From an uncultured Oscillospiraceae bacterium (GTDB lineage: Bacteria; Bacillota; Clostridia; Oscillospirales; Ruminococcaceae), in the NCBI GenBank assembly GCA_934446455.1, contig CAKSEE010000031.1, forward strand, positions 1-32,449: 32,449 nucleotides of DNA. Reading direction: 5' to 3'. The position numbers and the translations under genes were made by a program. Shown piece by piece: positions 23,877 to 31,463 of the stretch (position 1 is the stretch's first letter; the number at the start of each line of letters is the position of its first letter). The notes beneath the pieces were generated by a model. It searched no databases and was not told the origin of the DNA. It saw only the letters and a list, made by a program, of their open reading frames with translations.

Positions 23877-24737
23877 TTACGCGGGTATGAACCCCGCCGC
23901 CTGAAATCCGAGTATCCCCGCCATGCACACAATGCCTCCTGTAACGCCAAGCCGCGAGCGTTCCTCCTTACGGAATATGCCGATAAAGAAAAGCGCCACA
24001 AGTATCATAGGCTGTATGAACGAGTAGTTCGCCATGCTCTGCACGGCAATGGCGTTTTCAAGCACAAGCCCTATTACGTTGGGGATTTTTGTGAGCGCCA
24101 CAATAAGCGCGCCCTTCGTCTTTTCGCGAAAGAGCGTTATCGGGTGTACGGCGGGCAGCAGCGCCACAGCCAGTATCACAAGCGCGAAAAACAGCGCGTA
24201 GGACGGCGAAATGTACTCCTGCGTTAAGCTTACCGTAAGCCCGTAGGCATATTTTGAAGCGAGATACGCCACAAGCGGCAGCACGATTTTCGCATAGTGT
24301 ATCTTCTCGCCTCCCGCCCTTGCAATGGCGAAAAGCCCCGCCGCCGTTATGGCAATGCACCCGAACTTCACTGCGGTTACAGCGCCCCGCGCCTCCGCGC
24401 CGCGTAAAAGGTCGGTTATGTACGAGGCGAACACCGTAAGCCCGAGCCACGCCTTAAGCTCGAACGCGCTCATTTCCTTCAGCACAGCCGCAGCAAGCGC
24501 AAACTCAAGGTACTTCAGCAGCGCGAGCGCCGCTATCGCCGCAAACGACCATACAGTAGGCGTAAACAGCCTGCTGTCAAACGGCAGGTACGCCAGCATG
24601 AACACCGCTGTCGCCGCAGCCATAAGCCATGTGAGCGTGTTGCCGTCAAGCCCTACCTTAGCAACGGCGTATTTGTCGCTGAGCGAGCATACCGTGTAGC
24701 ACGCCACCACGACTATCATCATAACAAATACAGACAC
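23877..24737 (-). CDS. DMT/EamA-like transporter
   Basis: A 286-aa protein with about ten hydrophobic helices in two similar halves, the layout of the drug/metabolite transporter superfamily. Visible segments include MIVVVACYTVCSLSDKYAV at the N-terminus, LEFALAAAVLKEMSAFE, ASKYAYGLTVSLTQEYISPSYALFFA at the start of the second half, and a last helix GVTGGIVCMAGILGFQAAG. GTG 24737 is the likely start, with GAGGTG just upstream inside the end of the small gene before it; ATG 24722 is possible. Substrate unknown. Confidence 0.85.
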   Translation of the reverse strand: MSVFVMMIVVVACYTVCSLSDKYAVAKVGLDGNTLTWLMAAATAVFMLAYLPFDSRLFTPTVWSFAAIAALALLKYLEFALAAAVLKEMSAFELKAWLGLTVFASYITDLLRGAEARGAVTAVKFGCIAITAAGLFAIARAGGEKIHYAKIVLPLVAYLASKYAYGLTVSLTQEYISPSYALFFALVILAVALLPAVHPITLFREKTKGALIVALTKIPNVIGLVLENAIAVQSMANYSFIQPMILVALFFIGIFRKEERSRLGVTGGIVCMAGILGFQAAGFIPA

Positions 24738-24747
24738 AGCGCACCTC

Positions 24748-24912
24748 TCACACTACGGTATAGACAAGATTCTCGTAATGCAGCCTTACGCCCACGTCAG
24801 TATCCTGCGGCAGCAGAAAAAGCGCTATAAAAAGCTCCTCGCCGCTCTTTTCGTCCGCAAGCACGGCGTACTCGCCGTCAATGCGCTTTACAATATAGTC
24901 ATGCTCTCCCAT
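24748..24912 (-). CDS. 54-aa DUF3006-like small protein
   Basis: A short gene, starting at ATG 24912 with GGGAG 8 bases upstream and ending 10 bases before the DMT transporter start. The protein reads as a small beta-barrel type: IVKRIDGEYAVLADEKSGEE, then a hydrophobic strand, LLPQDTDVGVRLHYEN, and a final strand. This pattern (R-I-D/E-G-x-Y-A-V-L, then L-P-x-x-x-x-x-G) is that of DUF3006 proteins, which are common tiny cytosolic proteins in Firmicutes with no known role. It is the first gene behind a good promoter, so it heads the long minus-strand run. Confidence is high that it is translated, moderate for the family. Confidence 0.8.
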   Translation of the reverse strand: MGEHDYIVKRIDGEYAVLADEKSGEELFIALFLLPQDTDVGVRLHYENLVYTVV

Positions 24913-24959
24913 TTTCTGTTCTCCCTTTCTGCGGGTCTGCGCCCGTTATATACTTTATT

Positions 24960-24988
24960 ATTGTAACACATACCCACAGAAAATACAA
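24960..24988 (-). promoter_or_regulatory. Promoter heading the DUF3006-DMT-MATE-moxR-metH run
   Basis: Minus strand TTGTAT (24988-24983), 17 bases, TACAAT (24965-24960). No terminator-like hairpin was seen between the genes down to 16.63 kb, so the transcript could be about 8.3 kb. Confidence 0.7.
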
Positions 24989-25005
24989 GGGGGAATTACT
25001 CCCCC
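24989..25005. promoter_or_regulatory. GGGGG/CCCCC hairpin next to the promoter
   Basis: GGGGGA and TCCCCC pair around a 5-base loop, directly upstream of the -35 box of the minus-strand promoter. No poly-T follows on the plus strand. It could be a weak terminator or a binding site. Confidence 0.4.
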
Positions 25006-25146
25006 GACATATATGTATTCCATATAATAAGCTATATCCTCTGCACATAACCCGCAGAGCTTTCCGCAAAAAACCACGGCAGCTTCACCGTTCTTTCACA
25101 CAACGGCACTAAAATGAGCATATCAGGACAACAGGAGGGCACCACA

Positions 25147-25500
25147 ATGGAACTGACAATAAACACCACGGCAGCGCAGGTAAAGGTAACGGGAACGCTC
25201 TCCGCGGAAAAGGCGGAGAAAACCGAAAAGGTGCAGGCGCAGGATAACGCCGCAGCCGATTCCGCAGAGCAGGCGCGCAGATTCGACACGGTAGAACTGA
25301 GCACGGAGGCTGAGCAGTATCTTGAGGAGAATTCCGCGCAGGACGTTGAGTATTGCACCACAACGGCCGACAACGCGGACAGCACCGATGCGCTCTACAC
25401 CTACACCAACGACGAGCTTGCGGACCTTTTGCGCAGCGGCGACATAACGCAGACCCAATACAACACCGAAATGGCAAAGCGCGGCGTTACTGCGGAATGA
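25147..25500 (+). CDS. Small acidic protein with SHOCT-like C-terminal helical hairpin
   Basis: A 117-aa acidic protein without signal peptide or membrane helix. The N-terminal third is Ala/Glu/Thr-rich and probably disordered, a short conserved-looking stretch RRFDTVELSTEAEQYL lies at 48-63, and the C-terminus YTNDELADLLRSGDITQTQY followed by NTEMAKRG has the rhythm of the SHOCT domain (L-L-x-x-G-x-I-T-x-x-E-Y/F). AGGAGG 8 bases before ATG 25147 decides the start over the longer frame at 25114. It stands alone between a short upstream region without a clear promoter and a strong terminator. The RFDTVELS segment recalls FlgM-type proteins only loosely. Function unknown. Confidence 0.85.
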   Translation: MELTINTTAAQVKVTGTLSAEKAEKTEKVQAQDNAAADSAEQARRFDTVELSTEAEQYLEENSAQDVEYCTTTADNADSTDALYTYTNDELADLLRSGDITQTQYNTEMAKRGVTAE

Positions 25501-25513
25501 ATGCAGAATAACG

Positions 25514-25541
25514 AAAGACCGTCCCGAAAGAGGCGGTCTTT
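25514..25541. terminator. Bidirectional terminator between the small acidic protein and the symporter
   Basis: AAAGACCG (25514-25521) and CGGTCTTT (25534-25541) pair around a 12-base loop; TAATTTTAT follows on the plus strand and TTTCG on the minus strand. It serves both converging genes. Confidence 0.88.
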
Positions 25542-25550
25542 AATTTTATA

Positions 25551-27128
25551 TCAGCGGTTTGTTTGCCGCTCCTTTTTGCACCCGTCAAATATCTCCTGCA
25601 CGCGATCGGGGTCTTTTACGCGGGTGAATGCGCTCACCGCGGGGACTATGATAAGCCCCGCAAGCATTGCCGCAGCGCCCGCGTTTATCGGCGAGGCAAG
25701 GTTCAGCGGAAGCGAAGCCGCCGCCTTTGTAAGCTCGGGGAAGAACCCCAGCGAGAACACGAACATATGCGCCGTCGTAAGCCCGACGCCCGTTATGAAG
25801 CTCGCCCACACGGCGGGGCGCGTTATTTTCTTTGAGAACAGCCCGTACATATACGGCGCAAGGAACGCTCCCGCAAGCGCGCCCCACGAAATGCTCATGA
25901 GCGTTGTTATGTAGGCGTTGGGGTTGAGCGCTATCACAACGGATATTGTGAGGAATACCGCTATAAGCGCCTTCATTATAAGCACCTGCTTCTTCTCCGT
26001 AAGGCCCTTTACAAACGGCTTTATAAGGTCTATTGTAAGTGTTGAGCTTGACGTGAGCACAAGAGAGGACAGCGTTGACATGGAAGCCGAAAGCACCAGC
26101 ACGACTACAATGCCTATAAGAACCTCGGGCAGCGCCTCCTTAAGCATTGCGGGGACGATGGAATCGAACGCCAGCTTTCCGTTTGCGCCTGTTTCTATGA
26201 GCGTTCTGCCCGTCTGCGCGGCAAGCTCGGGGTCAGCAGCGCCGTACAGCCGCCCGAAGCCGCCCATAAGATACGAGCCGCCCGACACTATCACCGCGAA
26301 AATCGTAGAGATTATCGTGCCGCGCTTTATCGCCGCGTCGTCGCGTATCGCGTAGAACTTCTGCACCATCTGCGGCAGCCCCCATGTGCCGAGCGACGTC
26401 AGCACGACAACGCCGAACAGGTTTATCGGGTCGGGACCGAACAGGCTGTTGAGCGTGTTTTCGGGAATGCCCGAGTCCGTTACCGCGCCAAGCTGCGAGA
26501 GCGCCTCGGAAAAGCCGCCCCTGCCGTTTATAACGCACGCGACCACAGCCACTATGCCAACAAGCATGATTATACCCTGAATAAAGTCGTTTATCGCAGT
26601 AGCCATATAGCCGCCGAGGATAACGTAAACCGCCGTAAGAACCGCCATACCTATAATGCACCACGAGTACGGAATGTTGAACGCCATCTCAAACAGGCGC
26701 GAAAGCCCGTTGTAAACCGACGCCGTGTACGGTATAAGGAACACGAACACTATAACCGCGGCTACCGTCTTAAGGGTCTTTGAGCCGTAGCGCTTCTCAA
26801 AAAACTCGGGCATGGTAGAAGCGTCGAGGTGCTTTGACATGGCGCGCGTTCTGCGCCCGAGAACCAGCCACACAAGCGTAGAGCCCAGAAGCGCGTTGCC
26901 TATGCCTATCCACGCCGCGGACACGCCGTAGCTCCACCCGAACTGCCCCGCATATCCTATAAACACGACCGCCGAAAAATAAGACGTGCCGTAAGCGAAC
27001 GCCGTTATCCAGCCGCCTACGCTCCTCCCTCCGAGTACGTAATCCGACACGGAAGCCGACTTGTTGCGGCAGTAAACTCCTATGCCTATCATAACGACAA
27101 GGTATACTGCAAGAATAATATAGAGCAT
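25551..27128 (-). CDS. Sodium:solute symporter (SSS family, PutP-like)
   Basis: A 525-aa membrane protein with about 13 helices. The SSS family imports amino acids, organic acids or sugars with Na+. Signature segments: VSDYVLGGRSVGGWITAFAYGTSYFSAVVFIGYAG near 25-60, MPEFFEKRYGS, VYVILGGYMATAINDFIQGIIM near 160-180 (a core SSS motif), and LVLSASMSTLSSLVLTSSS near 335-355, with the Ser/Thr-rich Na+ site helix. ATG 27128 follows GGAAG; the longer frame has no ribosome site. It has a perfect consensus promoter and a structured leader. Substrate is not readable; proline-like or monocarboxylate carriers both look possible, and the divergent aryl-pyruvate genes make an aromatic acid plausible. Confidence 0.93.
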   Translation of the reverse strand: MLYIILAVYLVVMIGIGVYCRNKSASVSDYVLGGRSVGGWITAFAYGTSYFSAVVFIGYAGQFGWSYGVSAAWIGIGNALLGSTLVWLVLGRRTRAMSKHLDASTMPEFFEKRYGSKTLKTVAAVIVFVFLIPYTASVYNGLSRLFEMAFNIPYSWCIIGMAVLTAVYVILGGYMATAINDFIQGIIMLVGIVAVVACVINGRGGFSEALSQLGAVTDSGIPENTLNSLFGPDPINLFGVVVLTSLGTWGLPQMVQKFYAIRDDAAIKRGTIISTIFAVIVSGGSYLMGGFGRLYGAADPELAAQTGRTLIETGANGKLAFDSIVPAMLKEALPEVLIGIVVVLVLSASMSTLSSLVLTSSSTLTIDLIKPFVKGLTEKKQVLIMKALIAVFLTISVVIALNPNAYITTLMSISWGALAGAFLAPYMYGLFSKKITRPAVWASFITGVGLTTAHMFVFSLGFFPELTKAAASLPLNLASPINAGAAAMLAGLIIVPAVSAFTRVKDPDRVQEIFDGCKKERQTNR

Positions 27129-27173
27129 TTGTGATACTTCCTTTCTTTGCGGCAATGCGCATTCCGCCCGCTT

Positions 27174-27209
27174 CGCTTTAGCGCTAAAAAGCCAACAAGC
27201 GTTAAAGCG
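27174..27209 (-). promoter_or_regulatory. Long hairpin in the 5' leader of the symporter mRNA
   Basis: CGCTTTAGCGCT (27174-27185) and AGCGTTAAAGCG (27198-27209) pair at 11 of 12 positions around 12 bases. It sits about midway in the roughly 88-base leader between promoter and ATG. No U-run follows, so translation or stability control, or a binding site, is more likely than termination. Confidence 0.6.
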
Positions 27210-27222
27210 ATAAAGCTATTTC

Positions 27223-27251
27223 ATTATAACAGAATAAACCTGCTTTGTCAA
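27223..27251 (-). promoter_or_regulatory. Perfect sigma-A promoter of the symporter gene
   Basis: Minus strand TTGACA (27251-27246), 17 bases, TATAAT (27228-27223), all consensus. Transcription starts near 27216. Confidence 0.9.
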
Positions 27252-27363
27252 CAGTTATTTCCGTAAAATTAAGGGGAATTTTTTTGTATATAATTTCTAG
27301 TTACTTTAGCACAAAAAAGCGGCAAATTATTTATGCACACTACACAAAAAAGAGGAAAAGCCC

Positions 27364-27392
27364 TTGTCTTTTTTGAACAAATATATTAGAAT
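27364..27392 (+). promoter_or_regulatory. Promoter of the iorAB-ligase-trmH operon
   Basis: TTGTCT (27364-27369), 17 bases, TAGAAT (27387-27392), giving a leader of about 52 bases to the TTG start of iorA. The leader has a 6-bp hairpin AAGCGC/GCGCTT (27413-27431) before the ribosome site. A second TATAAT occurs upstream near 27288, but without a good -35. Confidence 0.65.
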
Positions 27393-27450
27393 GAAAAGGT
27401 ATTATTATGTCGAAGCGCGCACTTTGCGCTTAAGGAAAGGAAGTAAAGTA

Positions 27451-29226
27451 TTGAACACGACATACACCGCGGGAAAGCCGCAGATAATGCTCGGAAACGC
27501 CGCGATAGCTCAGGGCGCATACGAGGCGGGCGTTAAGGTCTCCGCCGCATACCCCGGCACGCCAAGCACCGAGATAAGCGAGAACATTGCCAAATACCCC
27601 GAGATATACGCTGAGTGGAGTCCAAACGAAAAGGTGGCTATGGAGGTGGCTATAGGCGCTTCCATTGCGGGAGTAAGGGCGCTGGCTTCCATGAAGCTCG
27701 TCGGCGTGAACGTCGCCGCAGACCCGCTCTACTCCATATCCTATGCGGGCGTGAACGGCGGGCTGGTGCTTGTCGCAGCGGATGACCCGGGCATTTACAG
27801 CTCGCAGAACGAGCAGGACACCCGCATGGTGGCGAGAGCCGCAATGGTCCCCGTGCTTGAGCCGTCCGACAGCGAGGAGGCAAGGGTGTTCACAAAGCTT
27901 GCGTTCGACCTGAGCGAGAAGTACGACACGCCCATTATCGTGCGCACCACCACGCGCCTTGCGCATTCGCAGGGAATCGTTCACCCAGAGACTCGCACGG
28001 AGGTTCCCGACAAGCCCTATGTCAAGAACATACAGAAAAACGTGCTTATGCCCGCTATGGCAAAGCAGCGCCACATCGTTGTGGAAAAGCGCCTTAAGGA
28101 CATGGCGCAGGACGCCTGTTCGTTTGAGATAAACCGTGTGGAAATGCGCGGCACTGATATCGGCGTTATAACGAGCGGCATTCCCTATCAGTACGTGCGC
28201 GAGGCGCTGCCGAACGCTTCGGTGCTGAAGCTCGGGCTTGTTCACCCGCTGCCGAGGAAACTCATCGAGGAGTTCGCGGCAAAGGTAAAAACGCTCTGCA
28301 TAGTCGAGGAGCTTGAGCCCGTTATCGAGGAGCAGGTGCGCTCTTGGGGCGTTAAGGTAATCGGCAAGGAGATATTCACCGTTCAGGGCGAGTATTCCGC
28401 AAATATGCTGCGCCGCGCCGTTCTCGGCGAGGAGTGCGCAGCGCCCGCGCCCGCCGCCGTCCCCAACAGACCGCCTATCCTCTGCCCCGGCTGCCCGCAC
28501 AGAAGCGTGTATTCGGTGCTTAAAAAGCTCGGGCTGCACGGCGCGGGCGATATCGGCTGCTACACGCTCGGCGCGGTAGCGCCGCTGAGCGTTATGGACT
28601 ACAACGTGTGCATGGGCGCGAGCATTTCCACCCTGCACGGCATTGAAAAGGCGCGCGGCAAGGACTATGTAAAGGACTGGGTAGCGCTTATAGGCGACTC
28701 CACGTTCCTGCACACGGGCGTAAACTCCCTTATGAACATGGTATACAACAAGGCCACGGGAACTGTCATAATCCTCGACAACTCCACCACGGGCATGACG
28801 GGACACCAGGATCACGCCGCAACGGGCAAAACCCTTAAGGGCGAGCCCACCTATGCCATAGACATTTACGCGCTCTGCAAGGCGCTCGGCGTACCAAATG
28901 TAAACCGCATTGACGCATTTGACACCGACGGGCTTGAAGCGCTGCTCAGGCAGGAGCTTGCAAAGGACGAGCTGTCCGTTATAATCACAATGTCCCCCTG
29001 CGCGCTGCTTAAGGAGTTCGTACCCAAGGGTAAGTGCGTTGTTGACGCGGACAAGTGCAGAAAGTGCGGCCGGTGCCTTACGCCGGGCTGCCCCGCAATA
29101 GTAAAGCAGGAAAACGGCGTGCCCGCGATAAACGCCGCTATGTGCAACGGCTGCCAGCTGTGCGAAAAGCGGTGCAGATTCGGCGCGATAAGCCTTATCC
29201 CGCGCAACGAGGGAGGTAAAGCATAA
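27451..29226 (+). CDS. iorA: Indolepyruvate ferredoxin oxidoreductase, alpha subunit
   Basis: A 591-aa cytosolic subunit that, with IorB, converts aryl pyruvates (indolepyruvate, phenylpyruvate, hydroxyphenylpyruvate) plus CoA to aryl-acetyl-CoA, CO2 and reduced ferredoxin. N-terminal pyrimidine-type domain (GNAAIAQGAYEAGVKVSAAYPGTPSTEISE), central part, then the TPP-binding domain (LCPGCPHRSVYSVLKKL; GDIGCYTLG; GDSTFLHTGVNSLMNMVYN; ILDNSTTGMTGHQDH). The C-terminus carries two [4Fe-4S] motifs: C536, C539, C542, C547 and C565, C568, C571, C575. The start is TTG 27451 (GGAAG 7 bases upstream); earlier in-frame starts give an unlike N-terminus and fall in the promoter. Stop overlaps iorB by one base. 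Length and motifs are complete. Confidence 0.96.
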   Translation: MNTTYTAGKPQIMLGNAAIAQGAYEAGVKVSAAYPGTPSTEISENIAKYPEIYAEWSPNEKVAMEVAIGASIAGVRALASMKLVGVNVAADPLYSISYAGVNGGLVLVAADDPGIYSSQNEQDTRMVARAAMVPVLEPSDSEEARVFTKLAFDLSEKYDTPIIVRTTTRLAHSQGIVHPETRTEVPDKPYVKNIQKNVLMPAMAKQRHIVVEKRLKDMAQDACSFEINRVEMRGTDIGVITSGIPYQYVREALPNASVLKLGLVHPLPRKLIEEFAAKVKTLCIVEELEPVIEEQVRSWGVKVIGKEIFTVQGEYSANMLRRAVLGEECAAPAPAAVPNRPPILCPGCPHRSVYSVLKKLGLHGAGDIGCYTLGAVAPLSVMDYNVCMGASISTLHGIEKARGKDYVKDWVALIGDSTFLHTGVNSLMNMVYNKATGTVIILDNSTTGMTGHQDHAATGKTLKGEPTYAIDIYALCKALGVPNVNRIDAFDTDGLEALLRQELAKDELSVIITMSPCALLKEFVPKGKCVVDADKCRKCGRCLTPGCPAIVKQENGVPAINAAMCNGCQLCEKRCRFGAISLIPRNEGGKA

Positions 29227-29810
29227 TGAGTACAAAGAACATAATGATAGTGGGCGTAGGCGGTCAGGGAACGCTGCTTACAAGCCGCATTCTCGGCGCT
29301 ATCACCCTCACGGGCGGCTATGACGTAAAGCTCTCGGAGGTTCACGGAATGGCGCAGCGCGGCGGCAGCGTAGTTACGTTCGTGCGCTACGGAGAAAGCG
29401 TTGCGGAGCCTGTAGTTGAAGAGGGGCAGGCGGATATTCTCATAGCGTTCGAGCGGCTTGAAGCGCTGCGCTATGCGCACTTTCTGAAAAAGGACGGCGC
29501 AATAATCGTAAACGACACGCGCATAGACCCCATGTCCGTTGTTATCGGCGCTGCGGAATACCCCGAGAACATAATCGAAACGCTGCGCGAAACTCACCGC
29601 GTGCTTGCTGTTGACGCCACAAAAATGGCGGCTGAACTTGGCAATCCGCGTGTGTTCAACAGCATAATACTGGGACTTGCGGCACGGTATATGGAATTTT
29701 CAAAGGAACAGTGGCTCGACGTTATAGCTACTACCGTTCCGCCAAAAACCGTGGACATAAACAAGGCTGCGTTCCTTGCGGGCTACGCCTGCGAGAGCGC
29801 GCAGAACTGA
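29226..29810 (+). CDS. iorB: Indolepyruvate ferredoxin oxidoreductase, beta subunit
   Basis: A 194-aa gamma-type (POR_N-like) subunit of the IOR complex. Nucleotide-binding-like start IMIVGVGGQGTLLTSRIL, then EVHGMAQRGGSVVTFVRYG at about 38-56, the strongest family signature, and LIAFERLEALRY. Complete length. TAATG overlap with iorA ensures equal synthesis. It is followed after 16 bases by the acyl-CoA ligase gene. The enzyme pair is oxygen-sensitive, consistent with an anaerobe. Confidence 0.95.
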   Translation: MSTKNIMIVGVGGQGTLLTSRILGAITLTGGYDVKLSEVHGMAQRGGSVVTFVRYGESVAEPVVEEGQADILIAFERLEALRYAHFLKKDGAIIVNDTRIDPMSVVIGAAEYPENIIETLRETHRVLAVDATKMAAELGNPRVFNSIILGLAARYMEFSKEQWLDVIATTVPPKTVDINKAAFLAGYACESAQN

Positions 29811-29826
29811 CGAAGGGAGAGCCGTT

Positions 29827-31461
29827 ATGCCTATAACACAGCTTCTTGAGGATAACGCCGAAAAATACGGAAACGAGGTAGCCCTTGTAGAGGTGAACCC
29901 GCAGATACACGAAACGCGCCGCGTTCTCTGGAAGGACTACGACCTCATTCAGCCCACCTCGTCTGAATGGTACAGGCGGGAAATCACATGGCACGTTTTT
30001 AACGAAAAGGCGAACCGCTGCGCGCAGCTTCTGCTCAGCCGCGGCGTAAAAAAAGGCGACAAGGTCGCCATTCTCCTTATGAACTGCCTTGAATGGCTGC
30101 CCATTTACTTCGGCATACTAAAGACGGGCGCGCTTGCCGTGCCCATGAACTTCCGCTACAGCTCGGACGAAATAAAATACTGCCTTGACCTCGCCGAGGC
30201 AGACGTGCTGGTGTTCGGTCCCGAATTTATCGGGCGAATCGAATCCATAGCGGAGGAAATAAGCAAGGACAGGATACTGTTCTACGTCGGCGGCGACTGC
30301 CCCTCCTTTGCGGAGGACTACGACAAGCTCGCTTCAAACTGCGCGAGCATTGCCCCGGGCATTCCGCTCAGCGACGAGGACGACGCCGCGATATACTTCT
30401 CCTCGGGTACAACGGGCTTCCCCAAAGCCATACTGCACAGCCACATGGCGCTTATGCACTCCGCGCGCGTTGAGCAGGCGCACCATCATCAGACCCACGA
30501 GGACGTGTTCCTGTGCATTCCCCCGCTTTACCACACGGGCGCCAAAATGCACTGGTTCGGCTCGCTGCTTACAGGCGGGCGCGCAGTGCTTCTCAAGGGC
30601 GTTTCCCCCGAAACCATATTGCAGACCGTATCCCGCGAGAAATGCACTATCGTATGGCTTCTTGTGCCGTGGGCGCTGGATATCCTCGAAGCGCTTGACA
30701 ACGGCACGGTAAAGCTTTCGGACTACGAGCTTTCACAGTGGCGGCTTATGCACATTGGCGCGCAGCCCGTGCCGCAGAGCCTTATAGCGCGCTGGCGCGT
30801 GTACTTCCCCGCTCATCAGTACGACACGAATTACGGCCTGTCAGAGTCGATAGGCCCCGGGTGCGTTCACTTAGGGCTTGAAAACATTGAAAAGGTTGGC
30901 GCTATCGGCGTGCCCGGCTTCGGCTGGGAGGTAAAGATAATCGACGACAAGGGCTGCGACGTAAGGCGCGGCGAGGTCGGCGAGCTTGCGGTAAAGGGTC
31001 CGGGCGTTATGAAGTGCTACTACAACAACCCCGAAGCCACCGCGGAGGTGCTCCACGACGGCTGGCTGTGGACAGGCGACATGGCGCGGCAGGACGAGGA
31101 CGGCTTCTACTTCCTTGTGGACCGCAAAAAGGACGTTGTAATAAGCGGCGGCGAGAACATCTACCCCGTTGAGATAGAGAACTTTATGGCGCGCTTTGAA
31201 AAGATAAAGGACGTTGCTGTAATAGGGCTTCCCGACAAGCGCCTTGGCGAGATAGCAGCCGCCATAGTTGAAATAAAGGCGGGCGAGGAATGCACCGAGC
31301 AGGAGATAAACGACTTCTGCACGGGACTGCCGCGCTACAAGCGCCCGAAAAAGATAATCTTTGCAAAAGTGCCGCGAAACGCCACGGGCAAGATAGAAAA
31401 GCCCGTTCTGCGGCGCAAATACTGCGGCGAGAACATCGTTGAAAAGGAAAACAGGAGCTGA
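29827..31461 (+). CDS. AMP-forming acyl-CoA ligase, probably aryl or medium-chain acid
   Basis: A 544-aa class I adenylate-forming enzyme that activates a carboxylic acid with ATP and CoA. ATP loop YFSSGTTGFPK (190-200), NYGLSES as the adenine-binding motif, GWLWTGDMA with the ribose-binding Asp, hinge VDRKKDVVISGGENIYPVE, and the catalytic Lys522 in NATGKIEK near the C-terminus are all intact. ATG 29827 follows GAAGGGAG; the longer frame has no ribosome site and extends into iorB. Its place behind iorAB suggests an aryl acetate or aryl propionate as substrate, or running in reverse to make ATP from aryl-acetyl-CoA; this is inference. It is not the short PaaK type, whose length is near 430 aa. 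Confidence 0.93.
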   Translation: MPITQLLEDNAEKYGNEVALVEVNPQIHETRRVLWKDYDLIQPTSSEWYRREITWHVFNEKANRCAQLLLSRGVKKGDKVAILLMNCLEWLPIYFGILKTGALAVPMNFRYSSDEIKYCLDLAEADVLVFGPEFIGRIESIAEEISKDRILFYVGGDCPSFAEDYDKLASNCASIAPGIPLSDEDDAAIYFSSGTTGFPKAILHSHMALMHSARVEQAHHHQTHEDVFLCIPPLYHTGAKMHWFGSLLTGGRAVLLKGVSPETILQTVSREKCTIVWLLVPWALDILEALDNGTVKLSDYELSQWRLMHIGAQPVPQSLIARWRVYFPAHQYDTNYGLSESIGPGCVHLGLENIEKVGAIGVPGFGWEVKIIDDKGCDVRRGEVGELAVKGPGVMKCYYNNPEATAEVLHDGWLWTGDMARQDEDGFYFLVDRKKDVVISGGENIYPVEIENFMARFEKIKDVAVIGLPDKRLGEIAAAIVEIKAGEECTEQEINDFCTGLPRYKRPKKIIFAKVPRNATGKIEKPVLRRKYCGENIVEKENRS

Positions 31462-31463
31462 CA

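Noticed and set aside
27430..29235. 601-codon minus-strand open frame opposite iorA
   Set aside because: iorA motifs are unmistakable on the plus strand; the antisense frame is open because of GC-rich codon bias and has no domain or ribosome site.
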